Source: Palleronia rufa
Lineage (GTDB): Bacteria; Pseudomonadota; Alphaproteobacteria; Rhodobacterales; Rhodobacteraceae
Length of the DNA stretch: 47,655 nucleotides
Direction of reading: 5' to 3'
NCBI RefSeq assembly: GCF_000743715.1
Contig: NZ_JQEY01000010.1
Location: 72,818-120,472, forward strand
The notes under the pieces are model-generated. The model was not told where the DNA came from. It made no database searches and was given only the letters and a program-made list of their open reading frames with translations. Positions 38,034-46,792 of this stretch are shown piece by piece (position 1 is the stretch's first letter; every line of letters starts with the position of its first letter). The translations under genes and the position numbers were made by a program.

Positions 38034-38401
38034 CACAGCACCTCCGGAGCGAGCGAGATGATCTTCATGTAGTTCTTGGCCCGCAGCTCGCGGACCACCG
38101 GTCCGAAGATGCGGGTGCCGATCGGCTCGCCGTTGTTGTTGAGGATGACGGCGGCGTTCCGGTCGAAGCGGATCGCGGTGCCGTCGTCGCGGCGGACTTC
38201 CTTGGCGGTCCGCACGACGACGGCCTTGCGGACGTCGCCCTTCTTGACGCGACCGCGCGGAATGGCCTCCTTCACCGACACGACGATCACGTCGCCGACG
38301 GAGGCATATTTCCGCTTCGATCCGCCAAGGACCTTGATGCACTGCACCCAGCGCGCGCCGGAGTTGTCAGCGACATCCAGATTGGTCTGCATCTGGATCA
38401 T
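38033..38401 (-). CDS. rplN: 50S ribosomal protein L14
   Basis: L14, 122 residues, at the subunit interface. [37 protein letters not shown] and [23 protein letters not shown] are the family's ends. It lies 85 bases downstream of rpsQ and overlaps rplX by one base. Confidence 0.98.
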   Translation of the reverse strand: MIQMQTNLDVADNSGARWVQCIKVLGGSKRKYASVGDVIVVSVKEAIPRGRVKKGDVRKAVVVRTAKEVRRDDGTAIRFDRNAAVILNNNGEPIGTRIFGPVVRELRAKNYMKIISLAPEVL

Positions 38402-38486
38402 TGGTTAGATCTCCCGACCTTCAGGGACCATCCCTGGGGTTTCGTATGTGTCCCGGACCGACGACGCCGGCCCGGTCGGTCGCCGC

Positions 38487-38816
38487 TTATGTGGCGGCGG
38501 CCTCCTTCTCCTCGTGACGCTGGGCGTCCTCGACCTGCTGCTGGCGGGCGTGTTCCTCGCGCGCGATCCGATCGGCCTCGATCATCTCCGGCGTCATCAC
38601 TTCCCAGCGCTTGGTCTTGGACTTCGGCGCGCATTCCTGGATCCGCACCAGATCGCCCACGTCGAACCGGTTGTCCTCATCGTGGGCGCGGTACTTCTTC
38701 GACTTCCGGATCGTCTTTTTCAGGATCGGATGGGTGAAGCGGCGCTCGACCGACACGGTCACGGTCTGGGCGTTCTGGTTCGACGTCACGACGCCCCTGA
38801 GGATACGCTTGGGCAT
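38487..38816 (-). CDS. rpsQ: 30S ribosomal protein S17 with a C-terminal extension
   Basis: S17, 109 residues; the family norm is about 75-90. The OB-fold core is complete: [46 protein letters not shown] and [21 protein letters not shown] up to about residue 73. Residues 74-109 form a charged Glu/Arg/Gln-rich tail ending EKEAAAT. The preceding gene product L29 also has an extra tail. The start is 3 bases after the rpmC stop. Confidence 0.97.
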   Translation of the reverse strand: MPKRILRGVVTSNQNAQTVTVSVERRFTHPILKKTIRKSKKYRAHDEDNRFDVGDLVRIQECAPKSKTKRWEVMTPEMIEADRIAREEHARQQQVEDAQRHEEKEAAAT

Positions 38817-38819
38817 GTC

Positions 38820-39068
38820 TTACGCCTCCGTCTTGCTGTCGGCGGCCGGGGCGGCCGTCTTGTCTGACGCCGCGGCGGCGGCTTTCTCGTTCATCACCGT
38901 CTTGACCCGCGCCACGTCGCGGCGGACGCTGCGCATCCGCGCGGTGTTCTCAAGCTGGTTGGTGGCGGCCTGAAAGCGCAGGTTGAACTGCTCTTTCTTC
39001 AGCTGGGCAAGCTGGTCGCGCAGCTCGTCCGGGGTCTTGCCCCGCAGGTCGGTCGCATCGAGCGCCAT
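38820..39068 (-). CDS. rpmC: 50S ribosomal protein L29 with an Ala-rich tail
   Basis: L29, 82 residues; usual lengths are 63-70. The helical hairpin core shows [26 protein letters not shown] and [20 protein letters not shown] low-complexity Ala/Lys/Asp tail of about 20 residues follows. The ATG at 39068 ([10 protein letters not shown]) is the conserved start. L29 sits at the tunnel exit, where it binds chaperones and SRP. It is the first ribosomal gene here: rplP and the rest of the S10 block are not upstream, and a promoter-like site stands in their place. Confidence 0.96.
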   Translation of the reverse strand: MALDATDLRGKTPDELRDQLAQLKKEQFNLRFQAATNQLENTARMRSVRRDVARVKTVMNEKAAAAASDKTAAPAADSKTEA

Positions 39069-39148
39069 GGTCTCGGTCCTTTGCAACATCACCGGAAGGC
39101 CCGCGGATCGCGGTCACCCTGTCGCCCGGTGGAGGTGGATGAGCGGCG

Positions 39149-39177
39149 CACATAGACCGGATACCGGCGCGGCGCAA
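39149..39177 (-). promoter_or_regulatory. candidate promoter of the rpmC-rpmD unit
   Basis: On the minus strand TTGCGC (39177-39172) is followed after exactly 17 bases by TATGTG (39154-39149), about 80 bases before rpmC. This form, TTGCGC/TATGTG, is common for strong ribosomal promoters in alphaproteobacteria. It makes rpmC the head of a transcript rather than a middle gene of S10. Confidence 0.65.
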
Positions 39178-39223
39178 CACCTTATCCCCCGCGTCGGGGC
39201 GACGCATCCCGCGCGACGGCTGT

Positions 39224-39254
39224 CTTGATCGGGTCGCGGCCGCTCCCCACATAT
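39224..39254 (+). promoter_or_regulatory. RpoH (heat-shock sigma-32) promoter of clpB
   Basis: CTTGAT at 39224-39229 and CCCCACAT at 39245-39252 are 15 bases apart. They match the sigma-32 consensus (CTTGAA and CCCCATNT, spacing 13-15), about 75 bases before the clpB start. A heat-shock chaperone is the expected target. Confidence 0.75.
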
Positions 39255-39327
39255 CCACGCAGAGGCCCCGGGGACCGCGCTGCAGGTGCGGGCGGTCCGG
39301 GCGGGCGCTTGAAAAGGAGATAAAGAC

Positions 39328-41940
39328 ATGAACTTGGAGAAGTTCACCGAGCGGTCGCGCGGGTTCATCCAGGCCGCCCAGACCATCGCCATGAGAGAGC
39401 AGCACCAGCGGCTGGTCCCCGAACATCTGCTGAAGGCCCTGCTGGACGACGACCAGGGGCTGGCGGCCAATCTGATCGCCCGGGCCGGCGGCGACGCCAA
39501 GCGCGTGGCCGAGCAGGTCGCGCTGTCGCTGGGCAAGCAGCCCAAGGTGTCGGGCGACGCGGCGCAGGTCTACCTGGACCAGACCACGGCGCGGGTGCTG
39601 GACGAATCGGAGACCCTGGCCAAGAAGGCCGGCGACAGCTTCGTGCCGGTCGAGCGGATCCTGACCGCCCTGGCGATGGTCAAGTCCAAGGCGAAGGACG
39701 CGCTGGACGCGGGCGGCGTCAACGCACAGGCGCTGAACGGCGCGATCAACGACATCCGCAAGGGCCGCACCGCCGACACGGCAAGCGCCGAGGACGGCTA
39801 CGAGGCGCTCAAGAAATACGCCATCGACCTGACCCAGCGCGCCCGTGAGGGCAAGATCGACCCGATCATCGGCCGCGACGACGAGATCCGGCGCACCATG
39901 CAGGTCCTGTCCCGCCGCACCAAGAACAACCCGGTGCTGATCGGCGAGCCCGGCGTCGGCAAGACCGCCATCGCCGAGGGCCTGGCCCTTCGCATCGTGG
40001 ATGGCGACGTGCCCGAGAGCCTGCGCAACAAGCGGCTGCTGGCGCTCGACATGGGCGCGCTGATCGCCGGCGCGAAATACCGCGGCGAGTTCGAGGAACG
40101 GCTGAAGGCGATCCTCAAGGAGGTCGAGACCGCCGCCGGAGAGATCGTCCTGTTCATCGACGAGATGCACACGCTGGTGGGCGCGGGCAAGGCGGACGGC
40201 GCGATGGATGCGTCGAACCTGCTGAAACCGGCGCTGGCCCGCGGTGAGCTGCATTGCGTCGGCGCCACCACGCTGGACGAGTACCGCAAGCACGTGGAAA
40301 AGGACGCGGCCCTGGCCCGCCGGTTCCAGCCCCTTGTGGTGTCCGAGCCGACGGTATCCGACACCGTGTCGATCCTGCGCGGCATCAAGGAGAAGTACGA
40401 ACTCCACCACGGGGTGCGGATCTCCGATTCCGCGCTGGTGGCCGCCGCGACCCTGTCGCACCGCTACATCACCGACCGATTCCTGCCCGACAAGGCGATC
40501 GACCTGATGGACGAGGCCGCGTCGCGGCTGCGCATGGAAGTGGACAGCAAGCCCGAGGAGCTCGACGCGCTCGACCGCGACATCCTGCAAAAGCAGATCG
40601 AGGCCGAGGCGCTGCGCAAGGAGGACGACCAGCCGTCCCGCGACCGGCTGGAGACGCTGGAGCGCGAACTGGCCGACCTGCAGGAGACCGCCGAGGCGAT
40701 GACCGCCAAGTGGCAGGCCGAGCGCGACCGCCTGAACGCGGGCCGCGAGCTGAAGGAGCATCTCGACCGCGCCAGGGCGGAACTCGACATCGCCAAGCGA
40801 GAGGGCAACCTGGCCCGCGCCGGAGAGCTGTCCTACGGCATCATCCCGCAGCTGGAACGCGACCTTGGCGATGCCGAGAGCGGCGAGGATCTGATGGTCG
40901 AGGAAGCCGTGCGCCCCGAGCAGATCGCCCAGGTGGTGGAGCGCTGGACCGGGATCCCGACCTCAAAGATGCTGGAAGGCGAGCGCGAGAAGCTGCTGCG
41001 CATGGAAGAGGAGCTGGGCCACCGCGTCATCGGCCAGCGCACCGCCGTCACCGCCGTGTCCAACGCCGTGCGCCGGGCGCGTGCCGGCCTGAACGATGAG
41101 AACCGTCCGCTGGGCTCGTTCCTGTTCCTCGGTCCGACCGGCGTCGGCAAGACCGAGCTGACCAAGGCGGTGGCCGAGTATCTCTTCGACGACGACAACG
41201 CCATGGTCCGGATCGACATGTCCGAGTTCATGGAAAAGCACAGCGTCGCGCGGCTGATCGGCGCGCCGCCGGGCTATGTCGGCTATGACGAGGGCGGCGC
41301 GCTGACCGAGGCGGTGCGGCGGCGTCCCTACCAGGTGGTTCTGTTCGACGAGGTCGAAAAGGCGCATCCCGACGTGTTCAACGTACTGTTGCAGGTGCTC
41401 GACGACGGGGTGCTGACCGATGGCCAGGGCCGCACGGTGGACTTCAAGCAGACGCTGATCGTGCTGACCTCGAACCTCGGATCCCAGGCGCTGAGCCGGT
41501 TGCCCGACGGGGCCGACGGCGCCCAGGCCAAGCGCGACGTGATGGACGCGGTGCGTGCCCATTTCCGGCCCGAGTTCCTGAACCGGCTGGACGAGACGGT
41601 GATCTTCGACCGCCTGTCACGGGCGGACATGGACGGGATCGTCACGATCCAGCTCAGGCGGCTGGAGGCGCGTCTGGCGCAGCGCAAGATCACGCTGGAC
41701 CTCAGCGACGCCGCGCGGACCTGGCTGGCGGACGAAGGCTATGACCCGGTGTTCGGCGCGCGTCCGCTCAAGCGGGTGATCCAGCGCAGCCTGCAGGACC
41801 AACTGGCCGAAATGATCCTGGCCGGCGACGTGGCGGACGGGGCGACGGTCACGGTGGACGCGGGCAGCGACGGGCTCATCGTGGGCGACCGGGTGGCGGC
41901 GTCGAACCGGCCCAAGCCCGACGACGCGGTTCTGCACTGA
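39328..41940 (+). CDS. clpB: ATP-dependent disaggregase ClpB
   Basis: A full-length 870-residue ClpB/Hsp104 AAA+ disaggregase that pulls proteins from aggregates with DnaK. The N-terminal Clp_N repeats are followed by the first AAA domain ([15 protein letters not shown] near 209-223), a coiled-coil middle domain from about residue 405 to 525 (long charged helices [20 protein letters not shown] onward), and the second AAA domain ([17 protein letters not shown] near 602) with [22 protein letters not shown]. The coiled coil and the lack of a ClpP-binding IGF loop identify ClpB. AAAAGGAGATAAAGAC precedes the ATG. The RpoH-type promoter upstream implies heat induction. It is divergent from rpmC. 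Confidence 0.97.
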   Translation: MNLEKFTERSRGFIQAAQTIAMREQHQRLVPEHLLKALLDDDQGLAANLIARAGGDAKRVAEQVALSLGKQPKVSGDAAQVYLDQTTARVLDESETLAKKAGDSFVPVERILTALAMVKSKAKDALDAGGVNAQALNGAINDIRKGRTADTASAEDGYEALKKYAIDLTQRAREGKIDPIIGRDDEIRRTMQVLSRRTKNNPVLIGEPGVGKTAIAEGLALRIVDGDVPESLRNKRLLALDMGALIAGAKYRGEFEERLKAILKEVETAAGEIVLFIDEMHTLVGAGKADGAMDASNLLKPALARGELHCVGATTLDEYRKHVEKDAALARRFQPLVVSEPTVSDTVSILRGIKEKYELHHGVRISDSALVAAATLSHRYITDRFLPDKAIDLMDEAASRLRMEVDSKPEELDALDRDILQKQIEAEALRKEDDQPSRDRLETLERELADLQETAEAMTAKWQAERDRLNAGRELKEHLDRARAELDIAKREGNLARAGELSYGIIPQLERDLGDAESGEDLMVEEAVRPEQIAQVVERWTGIPTSKMLEGEREKLLRMEEELGHRVIGQRTAVTAVSNAVRRARAGLNDENRPLGSFLFLGPTGVGKTELTKAVAEYLFDDDNAMVRIDMSEFMEKHSVARLIGAPPGYVGYDEGGALTEAVRRRPYQVVLFDEVEKAHPDVFNVLLQVLDDGVLTDGQGRTVDFKQTLIVLTSNLGSQALSRLPDGADGAQAKRDVMDAVRAHFRPEFLNRLDETVIFDRLSRADMDGIVTIQLRRLEARLAQRKITLDLSDAARTWLADEGYDPVFGARPLKRVIQRSLQDQLAEMILAGDVADGATVTVDAGSDGLIVGDRVAASNRPKPDDAVLH

Positions 41941-41952
41941 CACGACGCGCCT

Positions 41953-42024
41953 CGGCGGCCCTGTGCCGCCGGGGTGCCCATGCGCAAGACGCATGGCGGG
42001 CATGGCGAAATCCGCGTTTTCGCC
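41953..42024 (+). terminator. tandem hairpins after clpB
   Basis: Three stems follow the clpB stop: CGGCGGC/GCCGCCG (41953-41971, 7 bp), CCATGCG/CGCATGG (41978-41996, 7 bp) and GGCGAAA/TTTCGCC (42004-42024, 7 bp). None is followed by a clear T-run, but together they make a likely transcript end before the DUF1127 genes. Confidence 0.45.
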
Positions 42025-42078
42025 ACCCTCCGAAAGGGCCATCTGATCTGTCGAAACACGCAGACAGAGGAGGCCCCG

Positions 42079-42282
42079 ATGGCCTTGTACACCGATACCC
42101 ACACCGGCCGCGGCGATGCCCGGCGCCTGACACGCATTCTCGACACACTCCGCGCCCGCCTGGCGGACGCGCGAGAGGTCAGGCGCATCGAGAACGAGTT
42201 GGCGCAGATGTCGGACCGCGAGCTTGCCGATATCGGCATCTCCCGCGCGTCGATCCGCCATATCGCCCGCCAGTCCATCTGA
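42079..42282 (+). CDS. DUF1127 protein
   Basis: A 67-residue DUF1127 protein. The family core ELAQMSDRELADIGISRASIRHIA occupies the last third, with a basic N-terminal half (RRLTRILDTLRARLADAREVRR). GAGGAGG lies about 6 bases upstream of the ATG. Small DUF1127 proteins are widespread in alphaproteobacteria, some bind RNA and affect phosphate or carbon metabolism. It shares the SDRELAD(I/L)GI core with the gene 172 bases downstream. Confidence 0.9.
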   Translation: MALYTDTHTGRGDARRLTRILDTLRARLADAREVRRIENELAQMSDRELADIGISRASIRHIARQSI

Positions 42283-42346
42283 CCGGCACCGCGACCCCGC
42301 GCCGGGGCGGGGCGGGGTTAACCCGCTGTTAAGCGGCCTTGCGTTT

Positions 42347-42359
42347 GCTGCAATGCAGC
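42347..42359. promoter_or_regulatory. palindrome GCTGC-AAT-GCAGC between the DUF1127 genes
   Basis: GCTGC (42347-42351) and GCAGC (42355-42359) form a perfect inverted repeat about 96 bases before the second DUF1127 gene, just after TTAACCCGCTGTTAA. It is the only tidy dyad in the gap and may be an operator or a transcript feature. Confidence 0.35.
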
Positions 42360-42454
42360 GTTTCCCCCTTGTCCATTGTGCAGTCGCAGCAATTCCCCAT
42401 CTTGAGAGGGAAGAGCGCGACACACGACGCTCCAGACATACAGGAGATTTTTCC

Positions 42455-42667
42455 ATGGCGACCAATCGCATCGTGGCGGCACCATCCGCCCCCCGCTTCG
42501 ACCAGGGCTTCGATCACATCGCAACGTCCTGGCGCCGGTGGCGCGTTGCCAACCGGACCCGTTCGGCCCTTGCGGCCCTGTCGGACCGCGAGCTTGCCGA
42601 CCTCGGCATCGAACGGCACGACATTCCCCGGATCGCGCGGGAGGCCGCGCGGAACGGCCAAGCGTGA
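42455..42667 (+). CDS. second DUF1127 protein
   Basis: A 70-residue DUF1127 protein with the core ALAALSDRELADLGIERHDIPRIARE at the end and an Arg/Trp-rich middle (WRRWRVANRTRS). AGGAG lies 7 bases upstream of the ATG. Similar core and spacing suggest tandem duplication with the previous gene. Its stop overlaps the start of the esterase gene (GTGA), so they are probably translationally coupled. Confidence 0.9.
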   Translation: MATNRIVAAPSAPRFDQGFDHIATSWRRWRVANRTRSALAALSDRELADLGIERHDIPRIAREAARNGQA

Positions 42668-43455
42668 CCCAGCCCGATCCCCCCATGGTCCGCGCGCGCC
42701 ATGACAGCGCCGCGGGCCACAGGGAGTTTCTGGTGTTCGAGCCGGCCACCAAGCCCCGGGGCCTGGTGATGATGCTGCATGGCTGCGCTCAAGATCCTGA
42801 GGATTTCGCCCGCGGCACGGGCATGAATGCCATCGCCGCCCGCCAGGGCTGGGTGGTGGTCTGGCCCGAACAGAGCACCGGCGACAACGCGAACGGCTGC
42901 TGGAACTGGTTCCGGACCGGCCACCAGTCCCGCGGCTTCGGCGAACCGGCGATCCTGGCCGGCATCGTCGAAGATCTGATCCTGGACCACCGCCTTGCCC
43001 GCGCGCGCGTCGCGGTCGCCGGCTTTTCCGCCGGCGCGGCCATGACGATGGTCCTGCGGGAAACCTATCCCGACGTATTTCGCGCCTTTGCCAGTCATTC
43101 CGGCCTTGGCACCGGTCTGGCGCGCAACGGCGTGGCGGCCCTGTCGGCAATGCGCGAAGGCCGGGAGGGCGGCGGCGTGGTCAAGGCCCCGTTCCGCCCG
43201 ACGCTGATCGTCCACGGCACCCATGACGACGTGGTCAGCCCGTCCAATGCGGCCCAAGCCGCGCGGCGCCTGCCCGGCAGCACCCTGCGCCTGATCCCCA
43301 ACCTGGGCCACGCCTGGTCCGGCGGCCGGCCGGAGGGCAGCTTCACCGCGCCAGGGTTTCCGGATATCACGCTCGAGATCGCGGATTTCTTCGCCCGCGC
43401 CATGGGACAGAGCCGCTGGCTGCCGTCGCTTCCCTTCGCCGCGCGGGCCTCCTGA
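42664..43455 (+). CDS. PHB-depolymerase-type alpha/beta-hydrolase
   Basis: A 263-residue alpha/beta-hydrolase of the PHB depolymerase/LpqC esterase group. The oxyanion region reads MMLHGCAQDPEDFA near residue 36-49; the nucleophile elbow is GFSAG; WNWFR precedes a family-typical insert; HGTHDDVV gives the acid and NLGHAW the catalytic histidine. There is no obvious signal peptide, so a cytoplasmic location is likely if the start is right. The start is taken as GTG at 42664, overlapping the DUF1127 stop; an ATG seven codons later is possible. Substrate could be an intracellular polyester or a feruloyl-type ester. Confidence 0.85.
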   Translation: MTQPDPPMVRARHDSAAGHREFLVFEPATKPRGLVMMLHGCAQDPEDFARGTGMNAIAARQGWVVVWPEQSTGDNANGCWNWFRTGHQSRGFGEPAILAGIVEDLILDHRLARARVAVAGFSAGAAMTMVLRETYPDVFRAFASHSGLGTGLARNGVAALSAMREGREGGGVVKAPFRPTLIVHGTHDDVVSPSNAAQAARRLPGSTLRLIPNLGHAWSGGRPEGSFTAPGFPDITLEIADFFARAMGQSRWLPSLPFAARAS

Positions 43456-43457
43456 CC

Positions 43458-44021
43458 TCAGGCGCGGCCGCCGCATGCCGACAACAGCACCGGATCCACC
43501 CCGAGCGAGCGCACCGCCCGGCCCCATTTCCCGCCATGATCGCCGTCGAAAACCAGGTCCGGCGTGCCCTCGGCCAGCAGCCAGCCGTTGCGCGCGATCT
43601 CGGACTCCAACTGGCCCGGCCCCCAGCCGGCGTAGCCCAGCGCGACCAGCGACCGCTCCGGCCCGGTGCCGGCGGCCATCGCCCTGAGGATGTCCAGCGT
43701 CGCGGTCATCCCGAATCGGCCGGCCACATCCAGCGTGCTGTCGTCCTGCCGATAGGCCGCGGGGTGCAGCACGAACCCGCGCGAACTTTCCACGGGCCCG
43801 CCGATATGGACCCGCGCCTCCAGCGGCACGGCGCGCGGGATCGACAGCTGCTCGAAGAGGTCGGACAGGACGATCTCTGGCGCGGGCTTGTTGACGACCA
43901 GGCCCATACCGCCATCCGGCCCGTGGGCGCACAGCAGGATCACGCTGCGCTCGAACCGCGGATCCCCCATGTCGGGCATGGCGATCAGCAGTCTCCCCGT
44001 CAGGTCGGTCACATCATCCAT
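43458..44021 (-). CDS. YqgE/AlgH family protein (UPF0301)
   Basis: A 187-residue UPF0301 protein. Signature blocks are LTGRLLIAMPDMGDPRFERSVILLCAHGPDGGMGLVVNKP, VHIGGPVESSRGFVLH and ALGYAGWGPGQLESEIARNGWL. AlgH in Pseudomonas affects alginate regulation but the family's biochemical role is unsettled. The ATG at 44021 (MDDVTDLTG) is chosen by family likeness; an ATG at 44033 would add four residues and neither has a strong ribosome site. It converges on the esterase gene, the two stops being two bases apart. Confidence 0.9.
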   Translation of the reverse strand: MDDVTDLTGRLLIAMPDMGDPRFERSVILLCAHGPDGGMGLVVNKPAPEIVLSDLFEQLSIPRAVPLEARVHIGGPVESSRGFVLHPAAYRQDDSTLDVAGRFGMTATLDILRAMAAGTGPERSLVALGYAGWGPGQLESEIARNGWLLAEGTPDLVFDGDHGGKWGRAVRSLGVDPVLLSACGGRA

Positions 44022-44033
44022 GGGGTGCAACAT

Positions 44034-45567
44034 GGCGTGACCCGGCCGTCGCGCAAGAGCGCGGGCGGTGTAGGGTCCGGGTGTCTCTGCATTTCCGGGG
44101 CGAAGCTGCGGCCGGCATCGCGGCGTCGGCGCCTTGCAGCGGGCTGACGCCATCTGCGGCCGTCGCGCCGCGGGCCAGGCGGGCCGTTCGACCGGGCATG
44201 ACATGGGCGCCACCGGGATGCCGGGGCTGCAACGCGATGGGCCCTTCCGCGCCTGAGCGCCCATACCGGGGGGTTCGCCCGTGCTCTGTGCATTTACCGG
44301 GTTTGCCACCGCGTTTCGCCGGGTTTGCACCGGAAGAGGGCGGACGTCCGGCCTCCATCCGAAATGGTGCGCCGCCGGATCGGGTGCAATGCTTCCTTTG
44401 GATGTTCCACCAGGCGTGGAGGGCGGAGCGGCGGGGGCTGCGGGACGCGTTCGGACACGGCATCTGCGGCCTGCGCGCACGTCAATTGGTCGATCCGGTC
44501 GCTCCCGGAGGCGCGCAGCTCCGGCGCCGTGTCGAGCCGGCGCGGCCTGCCGGGGCGATGCTCGCGCCGATGCTGTTCCGACGGTGTGACGGGCGGTTTG
44601 AACGGGGTGTTCGGAGACGTTGAACACCCCGTCACGGGCGGCATGCGCGGCGGGGGCAGTGGCCAGCGGCGTCGGCACGGTCCAGGGCCGCTGTCAGTGC
44701 GTCGGAGCCGTCGGTTGTGGGCATTGCCATGCAACGCGAAGTGCACTTGGGTACCCGGATGATGGCAGACGCCAAGCGGCTGAATGCCTTCGGTTTTCCT
44801 GCCTGCATTGCGAAAGCGGTGGACGTTGCCGCCAGCGGCCAGGTGGCCGGCGACGGCCGATCCGTTGTCGGTATGGAAGGGTGCGCCTATCGGTCCCTTT
44901 CGCACCGACCCGGCCGCGCACCAGGTGCAGCCGGTCCGACCAGGACGAATCTTCGGGCAGCGTTTTCAGGATGCGAACCATGGCCGCCCGCCGTTCGCCT
45001 TCGGCGTGGCGGCAAGGAAGGCATCGTGCGCATCGTCGTCGCGCGTGCCCGAGATGGAGACCCGCGGCGTCCAGCTCACGCCGCAGGAAAGCAAGGCGCT
45101 CGCGCTCGGGGAGGCCGGAGAGCTGGACAACCTCGGCAACACCTCCAATGGATCGCAGCCTGTTTGTCGGTATGTCCAAGCGCCCGAACCATGAGGATGT
45201 CGAGGACCTGTCTCGTGGGATCGCGCCGACGCCCGAGAGACTGCGGTGGGGCGGGTCTATTACGGCAATGAAGCGTTCCGAGGAGCGCCTTTCGGTCCAC
45301 ACGACGGTTCGGTGAAACTGCACGCGGCGAAGACGACCTTGCAATCACCGAAACGTTCGCCCCCCAAGCGCGGCTTTCTGGATGCTATCGGCCGCCGCTC
45401 CGTCAGACATGATGGAGATGATGGACGATGGCTCCTGCACGGCGCACCACGCGGCGCGGCGCTTGATCTGTACCGACTTCGAAAATCCTGACGCCTCACT
45501 GACCAGAGATCGGCAGAACCTCACGGAAGCCTCTTCGCTATTCGCAACGCGCTTCGACCGCGCGAAA
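44034..45567. other. 1.5 kb without a convincing gene, left of the IS630 element
   Basis: Several open frames exist on both strands, but each is dominated by Arg/Pro/Gly-rich shadow-like sequence with no recognisable domain, signal or ribosome site. No tRNA fold, inverted-repeat ends or duplicated genes are visible. The right end (45345-45567) holds a minus-strand frame that continues across the IS630 insertion into 46618 and beyond. I read the stretch as decayed accessory DNA; a hidden divergent gene cannot be excluded. Confidence 0.45.
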
Positions 45568-46617
45568 TAGAGCGGGATGAAATCAGCCTGAATCGATAGA
45601 GGATTCACAGGCCTGCATTTTGGTGATTCACTGTTGCCGACCACAAGATGGAGGGCGAGTAGTGGGTAGAGCACTTTCAATGGACCTTCGAGAGAGGGCA
45701 ATGGCGCGGCTGTTGGGGGGCGAGAGCGTGCGTCAGGTCGCAGCGGCCCTGGATGTGGCTCCGTCCAGTGTTGTGAAGTGGTCGCAGCGTTTGCGTGCGA
45801 CCGGGAGTTGCGCTCCGGCAGGGACAGGCGGCCACCCGCCACGCAAGATTGCAGGCGGGCATGAGGCGTGGCTTCTGGAGCGGATAACGGAGCCGTTCAC
45901 ACTGCGCGGACTGGTGGTGGAACTGGCCGAGCGCGGGCTCAAGGTCGACTACCGCACCGTCTGGGCCTTCGTGCGCCGCACGGGCTACTCGTTCAAAAAA
46001 AGACCCAACTCGCCGAGGAGCAGAACCGCCCCGACGTGAGCCGCCGCCGTGTGCGCTGGAAGCGGCACCAGGGCCGGATCGACCCCCGTCGTCTCGTGTT
46101 CATTGATGAAACCTGGGCCAAGACCAACATGGCCCCGCTGCGCGGCTGGGCTCCCAGAGGTGAACGCCTGATCGGGCGGGCCCCGCATGGTCACTGGCGC
46201 ACCATGACCTTTATCGCAGCGCTGCGTCATGATCGGATCGACGCGCCCTTTGTTTTGGACGGTCCCGTCAACGGCGAAGCGTTCCGGGCTTATGTCGCGC
46301 ACGTGCTCGTCCCAACCCTGCGCCCGGGCGATGTGGTGGTTATGGACAATCTGGGCAGCCACAAAGGGCAAGCCGTGCGGCAGGCGATCCGTAACGCGAA
46401 AGCGCATCTACTTTTTCTGCCGCCCTACAGCCCCGACCTGAACCCGATTGAACAGGTCTTCTCGAAGCTCAAACACATGCTCCGCAACGCAGCCGAGCGC
46501 ACAATGGAGGCAACGTGGCGCAGGATCGGGACACTGCTCGACCGCTTCAGCCCACAGGAGTGCGCGAACTACCTCGCCAATACTGGATACGCTTCAAGCT
46601 AATCTCATCATGCTCTA
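45568..46617 (+). mobile_element. IS630-family insertion sequence, both ends present
   Basis: A 1,050-base unit including a TA at each end. The left end TAGAGCGGGATGAAATCAGC and the inverted right end TAGAGCATGATGAGATTAGC match at about 22 of the first 29 positions. IS630 elements insert at TA and duplicate it, as seen at 45568-45569 and 46616-46617. Inside is one transposase read through an A7 frameshift site. Everything needed for movement appears present, though the mismatched ends may lower activity. Confidence 0.9.
45662..46602 (+). CDS. IS630-family transposase, made by a -1 frameshift
   Basis: Two overlapping frames make one transposase of about 313 residues. The first, from GTG 45662 (after GGAGG) to 46039, carries the helix-turn-helix DNA-binding part ([37 protein letters not shown]). 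At AAAAAAA (45995-46001) a -1 slip joins it to the second frame ending at 46602, which carries the DDE domain: [20 protein letters not shown] and [15 protein letters not shown]. Without slippage the first frame would give only a 125-residue protein. Programmed slippage on A-runs is common in this family; nothing suggests mutation. Confidence 0.9.
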
Positions 46618-46792
46618 GAACGCGAGGCGCGCCACCACGTGACAGGTGATTGTCCATAACGCGCTCGATGATGAGCCGACGGCTGCCGTCAGGGGCTCGA
46701 TCCTGTCGGACCTGCGCGCCCTCGTCCTAAATGATGGCCTGCTTTTCGCGAGGCGTAGCTTTCGCGCGGACACAGTCTCGTTGCCCAGTGGG
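46618..46792. other. short non-coding flank between IS630 and the SRAP remnant
   Basis: Nothing recognisable except a minus-strand frame that, if the IS630 element is removed with one TA, joins without a stop to the frame at 45345-45567. No promoter, tRNA or repeat is visible. Confidence 0.4.

Noticed and set aside
38950-40761. Minus-strand open frame of 603 codons across clpB
   Set aside because: It mirrors clpB and overlaps the rpmC start; the sense strand encodes unmistakable AAA+ motifs.
44294-44905. Minus-strand frame of 203 codons in the gene-poor region
   Set aside because: Composition is Arg/Pro-rich, no ribosome site and no recognisable motif; overlapping frames on the other strand are equally long.
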